Shown: piece by piece, positions 21,086 to 32,014 of the stretch
How the letters are laid out: each line of letters starts with the position of its first letter
How positions within the stretch are numbered: position 1 is the stretch's first letter
Source: Paraphaeosphaeria minitans
Lineage: Eukaryota > Ascomycota > Dothideomycetes > Pleosporales > Didymosphaeriaceae
Direction: 5' to 3'
Length of the DNA stretch: 64,000 bases
Assembly (NCBI GenBank): GCA_015832175.1
Contig: WJXW01000015.1
Coordinates: forward strand, 868,001 to 932,000
Program-made: the position numbers and the translations under genes
Notes under the pieces: model-generated
The model's database searches: none
What the model was told of the DNA's origin: nothing
What the model saw: the letters and a program-made list of their open reading frames with translations, nothing else

Positions 21086-22366
21086 ATGTTGCATAGACCC
21101 CTCAGACCCTTGGCTTGGGTGGCCGCAACGGAGACGCCAAGCAAAACCGCCCACCCCCCAGCTCCAGGAGTTCCTCACCCCCCAGCTCTAAGAATTCCTC
21201 GTCCCCCAGCTCTAAGACTTCCTCACCTCCCAACTCCAGGAGTTCCTCGTCCCCCAGCTCTAGGAGTTCTTCGGCCCCGCTCTGGAAGGTTTTCCTACGC
21301 CACACTGGAGGCATTAGCGTCACCGAATCTTCTGGCAATGACGTCGCTAGAGCAAGCCGACTTAGAGGCTGCACTGAGGCTTATCGGTGAAGCCTCACCG
21401 CACTATCTCGCAACGCTTTCGGAAGAACTGCTACACAATGTGAGACTCAAGATAGCTTGCACATTGGCAACGAATGAGAGCGCTTGCGGAGACAAGCACA
21501 ATCGGACGACTCAACATAATTCAGACCAACGCCCAGAGAGCCTGCAAACATGGTTCAACAAGGTGGAAAAGACCATCGGAGAGCATGTGGAAGCAAAAAG
21601 AAAAGCAACAGCTGCTACTATTCGTAACCTTGGAATAGTCAAGAAGCATTATTCGGATACCGTCCTCAATGACTACCTTCAGTGGAAGAAGAGTGCAGAC
21701 CCATCCCTCGTCGAATCATGGCAGGGGCCGGGAAAGGGAAAGCGAAAGTCCCATGATGCTGTCTCAGCATTTTGCAAGCAACGTGGCAGCACCTCCTCCT
21801 CGAAATCACGTGAGAACCTCTGCATCCATTCTATCGTAGAGGACCCTACGTTGAATCACATGTCCCTTCTCATCGGCTATAACTGGAAAGACTTCCTGAA
21901 ACACCGACTTGGCGGAGATTTCACCGACGAGCATCTGCAACATGAGGACCTACATCGTCTAGCGGAAAGAGTGAGAAGTATCGTGAGCCCTTATCCTGAC
22001 GATTACCTATTTCTTGAGTCCGGCAGGCCGAAGCGTAAACGGCTACACATGGAAGAAAGCACGAGAAAATCTTCAAAGAAAAACCCCACGGTCGACCCAA
22101 CGAGAAATCTGGAATACTTGACGTCTCAATACATTCCAGTCTACCAAGGCGAAAACCCGTACCCGCAATATACAATCGATCCCACACTTTGCCTAGATCA
22201 TGACCAGTCTTATCAGGTCAACGTCAACCCATTCTCAGGCACCAGTGAAATGTCGGGCTTTCCAGGAACAAACGAAGTGCAGCATTTTCCATCTATGGGC
22301 GATCTCCCTGTACAGCCCCCTCCCCACACACTCATGGATTATTTCATGTTTCCTTCTCAAACTTGA
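21086..22366 (+). CDS. Hypothetical protein with Pro-rich repeat and basic nuclear-type motifs
   Basis: A single-exon frame of about 426 residues, taking the first ATG at 21086; ATG at 21349 is an alternative that would exclude the repeat. Residues about 25-65 are eight-residue Pro-rich repeats encoded by a minisatellite. The rest is hydrophilic and helical, with an acidic segment (LEQADLEAALRLIGEAS), LQTWFNKVEKTIGEHVEAKR, and two basic clusters that could be nuclear localisation signals (GKGKRKSHD and GRPKRKRLHMEES). The C-terminus is low-complexity and Pro/Gln/Asn-rich, as in activation domains. I recognise no domain. A nuclear role is only suggested by composition. Confidence 0.5.
   Translation: MLHRPLRPLAWVAATETPSKTAHPPAPGVPHPPALRIPRPPALRLPHLPTPGVPRPPALGVLRPRSGRFSYATLEALASPNLLAMTSLEQADLEAALRLIGEASPHYLATLSEELLHNVRLKIACTLATNESACGDKHNRTTQHNSDQRPESLQTWFNKVEKTIGEHVEAKRKATAATIRNLGIVKKHYSDTVLNDYLQWKKSADPSLVESWQGPGKGKRKSHDAVSAFCKQRGSTSSSKSRENLCIHSIVEDPTLNHMSLLIGYNWKDFLKHRLGGDFTDEHLQHEDLHRLAERVRSIVSPYPDDYLFLESGRPKRKRLHMEESTRKSSKKNPTVDPTRNLEYLTSQYIPVYQGENPYPQYTIDPTLCLDHDQSYQVNVNPFSGTSEMSGFPGTNEVQHFPSMGDLPVQPPPHTLMDYFMFPSQT
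21157..21276. repeat. Coding minisatellite, five 24-bp units
   Basis: Five contiguous 24-bp units (starts 21157, 21181, 21205, 21229 and 21253) vary around CCCAGCTCTAGGAGTTCCTC plus four bases. Because 24 is a multiple of three, all frames stay open: the gene frame encodes Pro-rich repeats, another plus frame Ser-rich repeats, and the minus strand a Glu/Leu-rich repeat. Confidence 0.9.
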
Positions 22367-22590
22367 AAACCGCAACGGCGAGACGACCTGTAGTGACTGA
22401 CACATATGCCGGTTCGTCACAAATGAGCTCTTGTCGGGAATCCTATATTGTTAACTTTGGCTTCGGTGTCTGTGCCAGCGTAAAGAATGACGATCAAGTA
22501 AGAATAGCCTGGCCCGAATTGGACTGTTCCTGGCCCCAGTACCGCACCATATGAGTCTACAACTTGTCGCTATGATGCGTCAGCCTGTGG

Positions 22591-22941
22591 TCACGGGGAG
22601 ATCAATTCGAGGGAGGAACCTGCAATTTTCCAGAAGTTCTGCACATGTTGTTTTAATTGTTCTCCATTGGGTATTGTAAATGATATTATAAGTTTTTCAT
22701 CGGTTATTTCGGCTGATGCGGTAATCCTTTCTATGTCGACGCGTTGTTCTTGAAGCAGAGCTTTTACTTCATTCGTTTGGGGTATTAGGTATATTCTGCG
22801 ACGACTGGGCATAGCGATACTTCGTGGGCTTTTTTTGTTGTTGTCAATCCCATGGCGAAGATATGACGTGGCTCCAAAGCTTCGGCGGTCCGTGCACTTG
22901 AATACGTGGTGGTCACAAAGACGGGCTTGGCATTTTAACAT
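22591..22941 (-). CDS. Hypothetical small protein or gene fragment
   Basis: The 116-codon frame starts with ATG at 22941 and has an internal ATG at 22812 that would give 73 residues. The later part is protein-like (RIYLIPQTNEVKALLQEQRV, then ITDEKLIISFTIPNGEQL), reading as a small alpha/beta segment. The first part includes Cys/His residues (CQARLCDHHVFKC) but no classical zinc finger. No known family. Confidence 0.3.
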   Translation of the reverse strand: MLKCQARLCDHHVFKCTDRRSFGATSYLRHGIDNNKKSPRSIAMPSRRRIYLIPQTNEVKALLQEQRVDIERITASAEITDEKLIISFTIPNGEQLKQHVQNFWKIAGSSLELISP

Positions 22942-24191
22942 TCTTGTGAAAAACTTGTGAAAGGCTGGAGTACGTCCTCATCCTCCGTACCGACAGACCG
23001 GTGAAACCAGAGAATTGGACTTGCTGACGCTTGAGGAGTTAACCTTGTGATACAAGTGATTGCTTAATCTATCGCACTTGGTGCTAGAATTCTACGCTTG
23101 GCGTTGCGAGCAAGCGATTGTTGAGTGTACCTACGCTTGCGTAACAGAGCATTCAGGCTGAGGAGGGAGTGATGAATTGGGCACCGCTTGCTAATCTGGC
23201 CTGAGTCACGGCTTGGCGGGACTTCGACTAGCAGACTAATGCCCTTTTGGGCTCAAGGCTCAGTCACACCACGTGACACTCATCACTAGGTCAGAGAACG
23301 AACAATGTCGGAGGTAGAAAGAAAATGACATATCATAGGTATAGCTATGCTATCGAGAATGTTGTCTGCACTATGAGTTAAATAGTGTCCAGGAAAGGTA
23401 TACTTCTGCAGATAATTTTTATCAGTGGGTGACCGTGACGCGAGCCCGGCGGGCTGGCTGGTTTGCACGCACAACTCGCCTCGGGTCTCTGAATCATGCC
23501 AAGTCCCACCCAACTACTAATGCTGTTATGTTCGTTCAAGCGCATGTCGTTGAACGATAGATAGCTTGGTGGTATGCCCGGTGTATCATCTAATGACTCA
23601 CGTCCCTGGAGGCATTCAATAATATTACAACCATGGAAATGGGTCATACATAGAATGGGAGGGCAAGCTGTTTGCACGCAAGGGTAACTTGAGCATGCGC
23701 TGAAACGGCTCAAAAGTAACTTGATGTCTATAAATCGTTTGGGTTCTGAGTAGGCTAGTCGCAAACACACCGGCGGCGCCAACGAACAGTACGCTGCCCG
23801 ATGCTTCTACAAGATTTGAAATTACTAAAAAGCGAAACAAACACGAGCTTCTCTTCTGGGAACTGATACACGTCGACTTTCTTATCGTCGCGTTACACGG
23901 CGACGTCGCGGACCCGAGACACGACTGCAAGTCTTGCACGAAACGCCTATTGTCGCGTGGAGTCATGTGACTGGGTTGCCAAGCAATCGGGTTCAACTCT
24001 GAACCTATTCCTTGGCGACCTGATGTATTGACGAAAGCAAGCGTACGGCTTTGTTGGCTCGAAGTTTGTCTCAAATAACGACCGCCTCTTGCAGTCCGGT
24101 GCGGCACCGACAGTCTGGCGGCTTGTAATTGTATCGTGAGTACATATGGTGCATGAAAACTGTGAGATCTGAAAATGTTGTTGTAGATAAT
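22942..24191. other. No recognisable gene
   Basis: Several overlapping frames at 23286-24107, none with domain-like content. The segment around 23040-23280 repeats words such as GCTTG and CTTGGC but shows no clean tandem unit. Confidence 0.45.
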
Positions 24192-24650
24192 CTACAGGTC
24201 TGATAGGAACGGCCCCTGATGCAGAACCTGCGCATTTGAGTCTACAAAGGTTTTGAACCTTGTCGCTGCGTGACTTGCATCATCCTGTGTTGAGCAATAA
24301 CATACGTCTTCAGATGTTTGCTCCGAAGGGTCAAGCAAATAAAAGTAAACCATCTCCGTGCAAATATCGTAAACAGCGTAGTAAAGCTGAGGGTCGTTCT
24401 CCGTGCTCCTGTATAGAACAGACTGAGAACAGACTGTTTTGGCCACCTCGACGTCCATGTTGTGGCAGGTGATTGTCATGTGGAAGCATACATGACGTCC
24501 GTTGCTGATACGCACAACGACAACCTCTGGAGGTTCCTGTTCCAATCCCTCTATATGGAAAGTGTAACTTTGGCTGTGTTGGTTCAAAACTTCCTGTAGA
24601 TATTGAAGTAGTCGGCAGATCTGAACAGAGAGGTGGAATCGGGTATCCAA
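24192..24650 (-). CDS. Hypothetical protein, probable last exon
   Basis: A 152-codon open frame has good composition: LSVQICRLLQYLQEVLNQ, then EVVVVRISNGRHVCFHMTI, then YYAVYDICTEMVYFYLLD. It has no ATG of its own, and the frame stays open upstream to a TATAG/GTCAAAG sequence that could be a splice acceptor, so the 5' exon is not identified. No known domain. Confidence 0.35.
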   Translation of the reverse strand: MDTRFHLSVQICRLLQYLQEVLNQHSQSYTFHIEGLEQEPPEVVVVRISNGRHVCFHMTITCHNMDVEVAKTVCSQSVLYRSTENDPQLYYAVYDICTEMVYFYLLDPSEQTSEDVCYCSTQDDASHAATRFKTFVDSNAQVLHQGPFLSDL

Positions 24651-25256
24651 GGTACGCCTGGCATCTCTTTGACCTATATATGGCTCTATATAACCACTAG
24701 CATAGTCCTATGAGGTGGCTTGTGTTTCACTGGAACCGAAGCTACATAGCCGTCAGAATTTTCAGGCTTGTCCAAGCCACCGCCGCGAGCTCCCGTGTGG
24801 GCATAGGCTCCCCACCACCCGGAGATCCCACTTGTGCCGTGTCATACGGGCGGTTGGGAGCTATGCTCAGCCCCCAGGATGGCTTTGGGCGATGCCTTCT
24901 TAGGAAGCTGGCCAGCTCATCGGTGTTTCAATCTTTGCTTATCTGGGTATGCATCCTGCCTCTGCCTCTGGCGGTGACGGGATGGCTCAAGGGCTGCAAC
25001 ACACCCTCCTGACTGCCAGATCCGCCTTGCAATGGGAGTCGTATCTTCCGATAGCATTTCAACCCGCTAATGAAACGATATCAAGCCACACGAGACTGGA
25101 ATCACCCCTAGTGCTTGCGAGAGCGTTGCCCGAAGAGATGCTCTCACCATAAGGCTCTAATAGAGCATGAATACTCGCTGCGCCCCATACAAGTAGCCTC
25201 CCTGGATGAGGGGCTGAGTGCTTCGCGGAAGGAGATTCGTACATAGATCCGATACA

Positions 25257-25663
25257 TCACGGTCTCCTCACAGCTAGAACGCACAGCATCGTGAGGGGAA
25301 GAAACGCAGGAAAACAGGCGAAGGGCCTAATCTGGTGGTGTGTATCGTCGAGAACGGCGGCCATTTGTTCAAGAAAGGTAAGTAGTGAGGCTCCTGCACA
25401 GACTAATATATTGCGGAAATATGTAGTCGATGGTATCCTCACAAGGAAAGTGAGTAAAGCCTTAGCGATAGGAAACATACCAACATAACCATGAGGATGA
25501 GATTCACACAGGACATAATCAGCTTAGCCACTTCAATAGTAATTTGACACACCGCAAACACCAACAGCGTCGAGTAAGCACACTTGAACCACATAGGTAT
25601 GTCACTCTGACGATGGCAGTGACATGCCTCGCTAAGACGTCTACTAGTGACTGTTAGTATCAA
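25257..25663 (-). CDS. Possible polytopic membrane protein fragment
   Basis: Two adjoining minus-strand frames encode hydrophobic helices (MWFKCAYSTLLVFAVCQITI, MSCVNLILMVMLVCFLSL, and in the second frame FRNILVCAGASLLTFLEQM and FLPLTMLCVLAV). A short intron near 25480-25505 could join them, though it would be unusually small. It could be a decayed multi-helix protein. Low confidence. Confidence 0.2.
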
Positions 25664-25687
25664 GAAGGAAAGACGGAGGGCGCTTAA

Positions 25688-25910
25688 TTACTCATAAGCA
25701 GAGCCAACGCATGTATCATCGTCGGAGTTAAAGCTGCTCTCAGCATCTAATTCGCCCTCATCATCGAATCCGGCTCGAAAGTCCACGGGACTAGAGCAAA
25801 AAGGGATCCCTAAAGTCCGCTCCAGAGAAGAAGCGAGCAATGTATCGATCTTAAGGTATGGTCGGGTGCTACAAGTGTGTTGCGAAGAGGAGCCAAGTAG
25901 CTCATTCAGA
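25688..25910 (-). other. 3' remnant next to the P-loop NTPase
   Basis: An acidic, Ser/Asp-rich frame (ending EGELDAESSFNSDDDTCVG) follows the conserved NTPase in a different frame. It may be the shifted C-terminus of that gene or unrelated. Confidence 0.25.
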
Positions 25911-27340
25911 TCATTGCTGTTCCTCCTGGCCTTTCCCAGGGTTACCAATGGTCGGTATTGCGCTAGCCGCAAACAGTAAAGCTTCTCCAGTTTCGAGGCA
26001 GACAATCCTCTCGAATAGCTCATTTGTAGTCTCCTTAAGACTGTTGACGCGGCCTTCCTCTCGCCCAACATCATCTAAACTCTGTTGCTGAAGGAGAGCA
26101 ATGTGAGCTGCGAGGGCACGCATCTACGCTGGTGAAGAAAAGCGGTGAATTATCGTGACACTGCAAAGGTCTAATAAAGCCGGTGCGATAGTCGGCTCTT
26201 GGGTGGAAACAAGTACGCGCACTCCCAAATGGGTTGAAGCCTTACAGTCGATAAAAGCGTGTTGGTAAGCACCAAGGCTTCGGGAGAAGTAGGTATGTAC
26301 TTTGAATGGTGTCAACAGTGATTTAATTTTAGCTTGCATGGAGTTGTTTCACTCACCTTGTGGGCCTCGTCCAGAGCTATGACCCAACCACAATCTATGC
26401 CTTGCTTGAGGAATAGACTCAAACAAATGTTGAACAACGAGCAAGCTGTTTCAGGCAAGATGCATGGGCAAGAGAGATCGACAATTGTGAGCAAGCTGGG
26501 CTATAATCCTATCAGTTGTATCGCAACATCCACCCTGAAGCCCATACCTTGTTTTCCCATGATGTACCCTTAGAGAGCCAAAGCTTTCTGCCCTTCACTC
26601 TGTTCTCCATTCGCGGCATGAAGCTTTCTATAGAAGCCAAGCGTTGGTTAAGCGGCGCAAGTTGAGAGGGAGTGAGGTCTGAATGTTGTATCTCCGACTT
26701 GAAGGTCTGATAATCGAATTGCGCGCCAGTAGCTTGCTGAGACAATCTCATCTCCCTAAGAATGCGATTGACGGTGTGAACATAGAGAGGGATGCTTCCT
26801 TCCTCTGATTTGATAGCCATGAGGTTGAGTATACGCTTTGTGTTAAGATCACCCTCGTCAATCTGGAGTGGCTCTATATCGACGCCTAGGTTTTCGTACG
26901 TTCTCTTCGTTGTTGTCAGCAGACAGTCTACAGTTCTATGCGCTCAGACTCACTCGGATGGTCCTTATATTGGTTGGTGCGCATACCACCCGGACTCTAG
27001 CCCCAGGTAAAGATGACAAGAAGGCAGCTTCACAGGGAGAGCTGCCATCGTCAGATATGAACGTGTCATAGTGGAAAAGTATGGCCGAAAGCGGCCTCGG
27101 CAGTACGGCTGCGTCCGAAGGGGTTAGGCAGTTCTCCAACAAACAGGATAAAGTGTGGCTTTTCCCTAATCCTTGTGAGCCACAGATAAAGATGCTTGAA
27201 GGGGCCGTAACGTTAAAGAACAGTCGCTTATCGGGACATTGTTAATGTGCAGCTGCTGTCTCTGCCGATCTTGCAATATCCGTCGATATCCTGGCCATTA
27301 AATCATACTGCAGTGGAGCTCGTGATGCAGTTTGTATGCC
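25911..27340 (-). pseudogene. HerA/DUF87-like P-loop NTPase, interrupted by stops
   Basis: Successive minus-strand exons encode a P-loop ATPase family widespread in filamentous fungi. Walker A is FICGSQGLGKSHTLSCLLEN, followed by ILFHYDTF and ARVRVVCAPTNI. Later blocks are EEGSIPLYVHTVNRILREM, LLTIVDLSCPC, Walker B with WVIALDEAHK, a sensor-like LVSTQEPTIAPALLDLC, and TGEALLFAASAI. Three introns (near 26885-26935, 26480-26530 and 26285-26345) splice cleanly with GTGAGT or GTATGG donors. Two disruptions break it: TAA at 27242-27244 just before the conserved core, and TAG at 26124-26126 where relatives have Trp (after HRFSSPA). All catalytic motifs survive, so decay is recent. I infer a hexameric ATPase fold; the biological role of the family is not known to me. 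Confidence 0.65.
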
Positions 27341-27344
27341 ATCA

Positions 27345-28092
27345 GTAAAAGACTATAACGAGAAGAATGGGGAGCTGATTAGTAGCTCCATTTTGTCCGC
27401 TTGCTCCCCGTCCTGATCTCTCAATAGTCGACCGTGGCGCACTCGAGCGGACCGAGCCGTGAGTGCGGCAAGGAGGCCGCTGTCCATTTAGTTAGCTGCT
27501 GATGTTTCTTGGTCAAAGACATTGGTAGCATGACGGCGATAGGTCTTCCGTCTTATAGTTCAACATGTCGACGACAGCGTTTGATTAGTGTTAGAGCTCT
27601 TGATACAGCTTCGTTCACCTGTGATAGGTCTATTCATCAGAGTGATACTTTGTGGGGGTATTGTTTCACGACAGGATTATATTAATCCACAGTGCGTCGC
27701 CAGATTGTAAGGGCTTGTGGTTGCACCCACATGCTTCTATCAGTGCCCTTTATTTCTCAGAACAAGTGTGTCGTCGTCGACACTAAAATTACGTTACGAT
27801 TCTAGGAAATTGATTCTAGCACGTCTGCCTGGTATTCCTAGCATTCCTAGTGCCACTTTATGTACTGCAATAGTACGTCACACTGGCTTCCACCCTCATG
27901 ACTTGTTGCACCCCCTTCTTAGTGCAGGCACCGACAAGCTCTCGATATCTGATACCATTTCTAACATCGCGTTACCTAAACGGCAGTGTTGCCTAATATC
28001 CTGCCATCTCGTCATCAAAGGGTCCTCTCATGGAGCGTTCCTATGTAACCCTTACACACAAGGCTGTCTGCGGTGTGCATATACCCAACAAC
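27345..28092. other. No recognisable gene
   Basis: A plus-strand frame at 27717-28184 is open but Cys/His-random in composition. I see no splice structure or domain. Confidence 0.4.
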
Positions 28093-28278
28093 ATGGCTTC
28101 AACGGAAGCCGCAAATCGAGCCATTATGATCGGACTGTTTCTCCTCTTCCTGCTGCTGGTGGTACAGATCCTGATCGTGCGTAATCTGTCAGGTAATAGC
28201 TGCCTTCCCTACTGCAGCCCAAACTGTGCTCCGTGTCTTCGTGTGCTCAACGACACTACGCGATACCGCTGGATGTAG
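28093..28278 (+). CDS. Small Cys-rich ORF with a single hydrophobic segment
   Basis: The frame from ATG 28093 encodes 61 residues: a short polar lead, one strongly hydrophobic segment (IMIGLFLLFLLLVVQILIV), then a Cys/Pro-rich tail (CLPYCSPNCAPC). The architecture is a signal-anchor or secreted small cysteine-rich peptide, as in many fungal effectors, but it could be chance. The same frame stays open to an upstream ATG at 28030. Confidence 0.2.
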   Translation: MASTEAANRAIMIGLFLLFLLLVVQILIVRNLSGNSCLPYCSPNCAPCLRVLNDTTRYRWM

Positions 28279-29538
28279 GGGGGTTTACCCAGTCTGCTTC
28301 GTTATGTACTGGAACTTAACAGATCAACGGGGCTTAATCGTCGCCTAGACCTGGCGATGAGCTTAGAATGCTTGTCAGAAGAGGCTTGCAGGTAGGCTGT
28401 TCGCATAGGTAACTTCCGATTAAGATAAAAAAATAAGCAAGAAAAAAGTGACAAGCTGCGTAAAAAAAATGATAAAATGAAAAATTGTGCGTAAATCCGC
28501 AAACATCCGCTGGAAATTCGCGAACCATGTCTATCCAATCGATTGCCCTGTAGCGCGATAATCTCCCTCTCTGCACTGCACGGCACACCTATCCTACGTT
28601 CCAGGATCCCACCATAAACCCCGCTTACCAACCGTCTCACTTGTCCAATAGCGAGAAGGCATCGCTCAGCCGTGTGCAACTACGGCGTGACTCGTACGCG
28701 TCCGAAGTGCTGTGCCTCGCTCGAGAATGATAGAGCCATCAGAATGAGTCTTTGGCACTTTGCAATATGGTTACGTGTACCACGCTACTAGGTAATAAGC
28801 CTATGCTTAAGTCGCTATCGTGGAACTCCTTCAAGGGTCTTTCAGAATCAAAGTTCATATACACTCCGGCGTTCCCAGCGGCTAGAGCTTGCCTCTCCAT
28901 CTAATTGGTTGCAGCGGATTGTCTTTCGCTTGAACCTTGTAATTTTCGACGCATTGGAGGCAAAGCGTCTTGAGTGACAGGAACGGGAAAATATGGACGC
29001 TGTGCGGTTTCAACGGCCATACGCATGGGCCTTGGGACGTGAGACGCGAGGGTCAAAGTCAATGGACGAGCAGATACAGTGGGGAACGGCAGCATCGCCG
29101 CTCTCGCCAAGCTTACAACGACAACCACAAGGTTCACATTAATGTGCAGTCTATATCAATACCTCAATTAACGCTAGTCTGCGTAATAGTCTAGCGTCAG
29201 CAGATTGATACTTCGAGATCGAGCATGTGAAGCGAAGTCGCCACGTTTGTTGTTAAATGACGAAGCAATCCATGCCACGCATCGGTTCACTTCAATGCAA
29301 GCGTTTTACTCCAAACATTTACATCTCAACATCCACACCTTGCGAAACAAGCCTTCTTTGGAGTAGAGATTGTATGAAAATAACAGTGACTAGTATTTCT
29401 ACATGTGCGAGCCCCTGCGTAAAGAACTGCTGGAATTAACTGTAGTACACAATTCGCAGTACATTGATGTCCTTCCACAACCACCCTAACGATACTGAAG
29501 TAGGTATTATCCCTATCTAACTATCTGCGCGCGACTAT
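28279..29538. other. No recognisable gene
   Basis: Contains an A/T-rich stretch near 28425-28480 and scattered short frames only. Confidence 0.45.
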
Positions 29539-29556
29539 CTGCAAGCCTCTCTATGC
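29539..29556 (+). promoter_or_regulatory. Conserved upstream block, copy 1
   Basis: CTGCAAGCCTCTCTATGC, 275 bp upstream of the first small-protein gene. It matches the first 12 bases of the blocks at 30415, 31198 and 32606 and diverges after that. Function unknown; possibly a regulatory site or simply part of the duplicated unit. Confidence 0.4.
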
Positions 29557-29813
29557 GAACCCGCGGTTAGGGAATTGCTATTGTTGTGGGTACGGGTGCA
29601 GATACGTACATGGAAGATCGGCGTGCATGGCCGATTCACATCACAAATTTGCTCGTATAAGAATCGGCCAAACCCTTCATTCCTTTGCACATCGCTTGTC
29701 TTCAAATAGCATCGGAAGCCTTGAGGTAAGCTGGCAATATCCGGTGTTACGCGCACACTCATGTCAATATAGATTTCATCACCGCTAGCCGTTACATCTT
29801 GGACTCTTATATT

Positions 29814-30065
29814 ATGTCGGGCAAACAAACCAATACCTCTGACGCGCCAGTCAGTTCCGATCCGCAGAATCACGATTCAACATCCAGCGATGGCGAAGGA
29901 AAACGAGGCAACGGCGATAGAGAAACACAGAACAATAGACAACTCACAAACTCCAGTCCACCTTCTGCATCTATGGATGAGTTTTGGCAGATGACTAGCG
30001 ATCCCCCAATCTTGTTCTTCCCTGATACTCGCTCCGAGTCGGCAATAAACGGGAAGGCACCTTGA
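29814..30065 (+). CDS. Small disordered protein, tandem family member 1
   Basis: The frame encodes 83 residues from ATG 29814. It starts MSGKQTNTSDAPVSSD, is dominated by Ser, Asn, Thr, Asp, Gly and Gln, and ends in a more ordered acidic-aromatic segment (SMDEFWQMTSDPPILFFPD). It has no signal peptide, membrane span or known domain. Three further genes of the same length, composition and start lie within the next 3.5 kb on the same strand, preceded by related DNA, so I treat it as the most diverged paralogue. The last part could bind a partner as a short linear motif. Function unknown. Confidence 0.45.
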   Translation: MSGKQTNTSDAPVSSDPQNHDSTSSDGEGKRGNGDRETQNNRQLTNSSPPSASMDEFWQMTSDPPILFFPDTRSESAINGKAP

Positions 30066-30414
30066 TGAGTTGCTGTGGCCAATTTAGTATAAACAAGAGG
30101 AATGCTAGTATCCAACACACTCTGCAGCCTTTGTGATCATGTCCGCACTCCCTATTTGGCGTGATAAACGTAACCAGAATCAAAGCACTGTCTGGGTGCA
30201 AAAAGCGGGATGTGATCACTGCAGGGCAAGATTGATTCTAGACCAGTAGAAGCTCAACTTGAAGAGGCAAATGATCTCCGGACCACGGGGATTGCTGATG
30301 TTCGGCGGTGGATCCTACCCAACGCCTATCCTTGCTCTGACATGGGGAAGGTGCAGATCTAGTCTATGCAACTCTCCGCGCTTCAGTCCCTAGGGTCTCA
30401 GCTTCGTAAACCAT

Positions 30415-30432
30415 CTGCAAGCCTGTTCACAT
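30415..30432 (+). promoter_or_regulatory. Conserved upstream block, copy 2
   Basis: CTGCAAGCCTGTTCACAT, 365 bp upstream of family member 2. The similarity to copy 3 extends about 70 bp upstream (GGTGCAGATCTAGTCTATG against GGTGCAGAACTAGCCTATG at 31142), showing a segmental duplication. Confidence 0.5.
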
Positions 30433-30779
30433 AGCTCAAGTGCGTGCTGCATCCGTTCTCCTCGCTAAACACGGTAGCATGCAGGTGAGAGGGGGAGAGG
30501 CCATGGCGTTGAGGCGGAAGTGCGGCAAGCAGTCATGGACATAGATTTAAGGCACCAAGATCTCCCCTCATCATTAAGGCCACTACATTCCACGGACATT
30601 GATCTTTGCACCTTCGTTAAACTCCAATTACGTCCTGATCTCCTATCTGGCAAACCAAACCTATCTTGCATTACAGCAAAGCAAAAGCCACAAGGTAAAA
30701 CCAAGAAAGAACGCGCTGTTGGCTGCATGCTCAGGATGATACAGGAACTCCTCTTACTACGCTACTAGAAACATTTAGA

Positions 30780-31043
30780 ATGTCCACCAGCTCATCTAAC
30801 ACCGGCACGAACCACTCCGACCCAGACCGCGTTGGAAACAATACCCAGACGAACGGTAACGGCGAGACTGCGACCCGCAATGACCAGTGTAGCACTTCAA
30901 CCAATGAGGCAGGCAGCAGTCCGCGTACTGTATATGTCAACGACTTGCAGGACGATCCTGCTGAAGCTGGAACCCGCAACCTTGATTATCTTAAATATTT
31001 CTATGACGAGCCGCAGACGAACGGCAACGAGTCAAAGGCGTAG
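30780..31043 (+). CDS. Small disordered protein, tandem family member 2
   Basis: An 87-residue frame from ATG 30780. It begins MSTSSSNTGTNHSDPD, continues Asn/Thr/Gly-rich (NNTQTNGNGETATRNDQ), then has SSPRTVYVNDLQDDPAEAG and ends in an acidic-aromatic patch (LDYLKYFYDEPQ). The VNDL motif recurs in member 3. The upstream DNA contains the shared block and a GTGCGGCAAGC segment (near 30519) also seen upstream of member 3 (CTGCGGCAAGC near 31711). No signal peptide. The function is unknown. The strong bias makes homology hard to prove, but shared flanks support it. Confidence 0.5.
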   Translation: MSTSSSNTGTNHSDPDRVGNNTQTNGNGETATRNDQCSTSTNEAGSSPRTVYVNDLQDDPAEAGTRNLDYLKYFYDEPQTNGNESKA

Positions 31044-31197
31044 TCATTTCAGTATTTCTGAAGCTTGATGGCTCTTAAAAATGAAACATAGGATTCACAG
31101 GCGGGGTCGTATTCTCGACAAGGGCGTAATGGCAATGAGCAGGTGCAGAACTAGCCTATGAAAATCATCGTGCTTCACATTCAATCTTGTAACCAGT

Positions 31198-31215
31198 CTG
31201 CAAGCCTCTTCACAT
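31198..31215 (+). promoter_or_regulatory. Conserved upstream block, copy 3
   Basis: CTGCAAGCCTCTTCACAT, 817 bp upstream of family member 3, inside the duplicated upstream segment. An extra ~0.6 kb separates it from the gene compared with the other copies. Confidence 0.5.
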
Positions 31216-32014
31216 GTGTTCTCAGTTTGACGGCAGTCAGCCTGCGCAATTTCGATGATAGACAGCAGCACAGTTTAGTTTATCTCTGCGTCAATAATAG
31301 CTTTCGTTGAACGCCGCATCGATGCCAGACTCCCTGCAGCCAAATCAACTTATCCCTGGAATCTTGGCGTGGGACACTGCAGGCTCCCTAGTCTCCACTG
31401 GACTTTGTGAAATGAGACTAGAGACCGACAGCGGCAAAATATTACTGGTTCTCGGAACAATACCAATTCAACGAAGCTGAACGGAGCATTGAAAGCGAAA
31501 CCCATGCCCTAACTTGATTTAGCTTCGCGCGGCACAGGAATGGAATTGACGCTATCATTGTTACATGGATGCTGCAACGCAATGCCCTGTATAGACAGAC
31601 TTTGATTAACATTGCATATCGAAAGGTGGGTCCTGCCTTCTGGGCCGTGTCAAACAATGCAGTGGCTTGCAGAATGAGGGGCCGAGAGAGCAAGGCGTCA
31701 AAACGGAACTGCGGCAAGCTGATATGGAACGTAGGGACGGCTTGTGAACATAGAAGTAAGAGGGCTCGATTCGGATGTCTTCGCCGGGCCAGATCATCCA
31801 GTGCCGCCCCTCAGACGATATCGGAACCTTCTTTTTTCTTCGATCGCATCACATTCTATCGAGTCTTTCAACTGCCGTCATCTTTTTATATTCAAGGGTA
31901 CTAGAAGCAACAAAAGTCGGTGGTTACGGTAAATTCTTCTAGATAACACAACTCACGTAGGTATAGACAACTCATCCAACACCACCCACATACTACTGGC
32001 TACACGTAGCAACA

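Noticed and set aside
21102..21374. Minus-strand Glu/Leu-rich repeat ORF
   Set aside because: Antisense reading of the 24-bp minisatellite; no start context or flanking coding sequence.
27717..28184. 155-codon plus-strand ORF
   Set aside because: No ATG at its start (begins at TTG/GTG), random composition, no splice or domain evidence.
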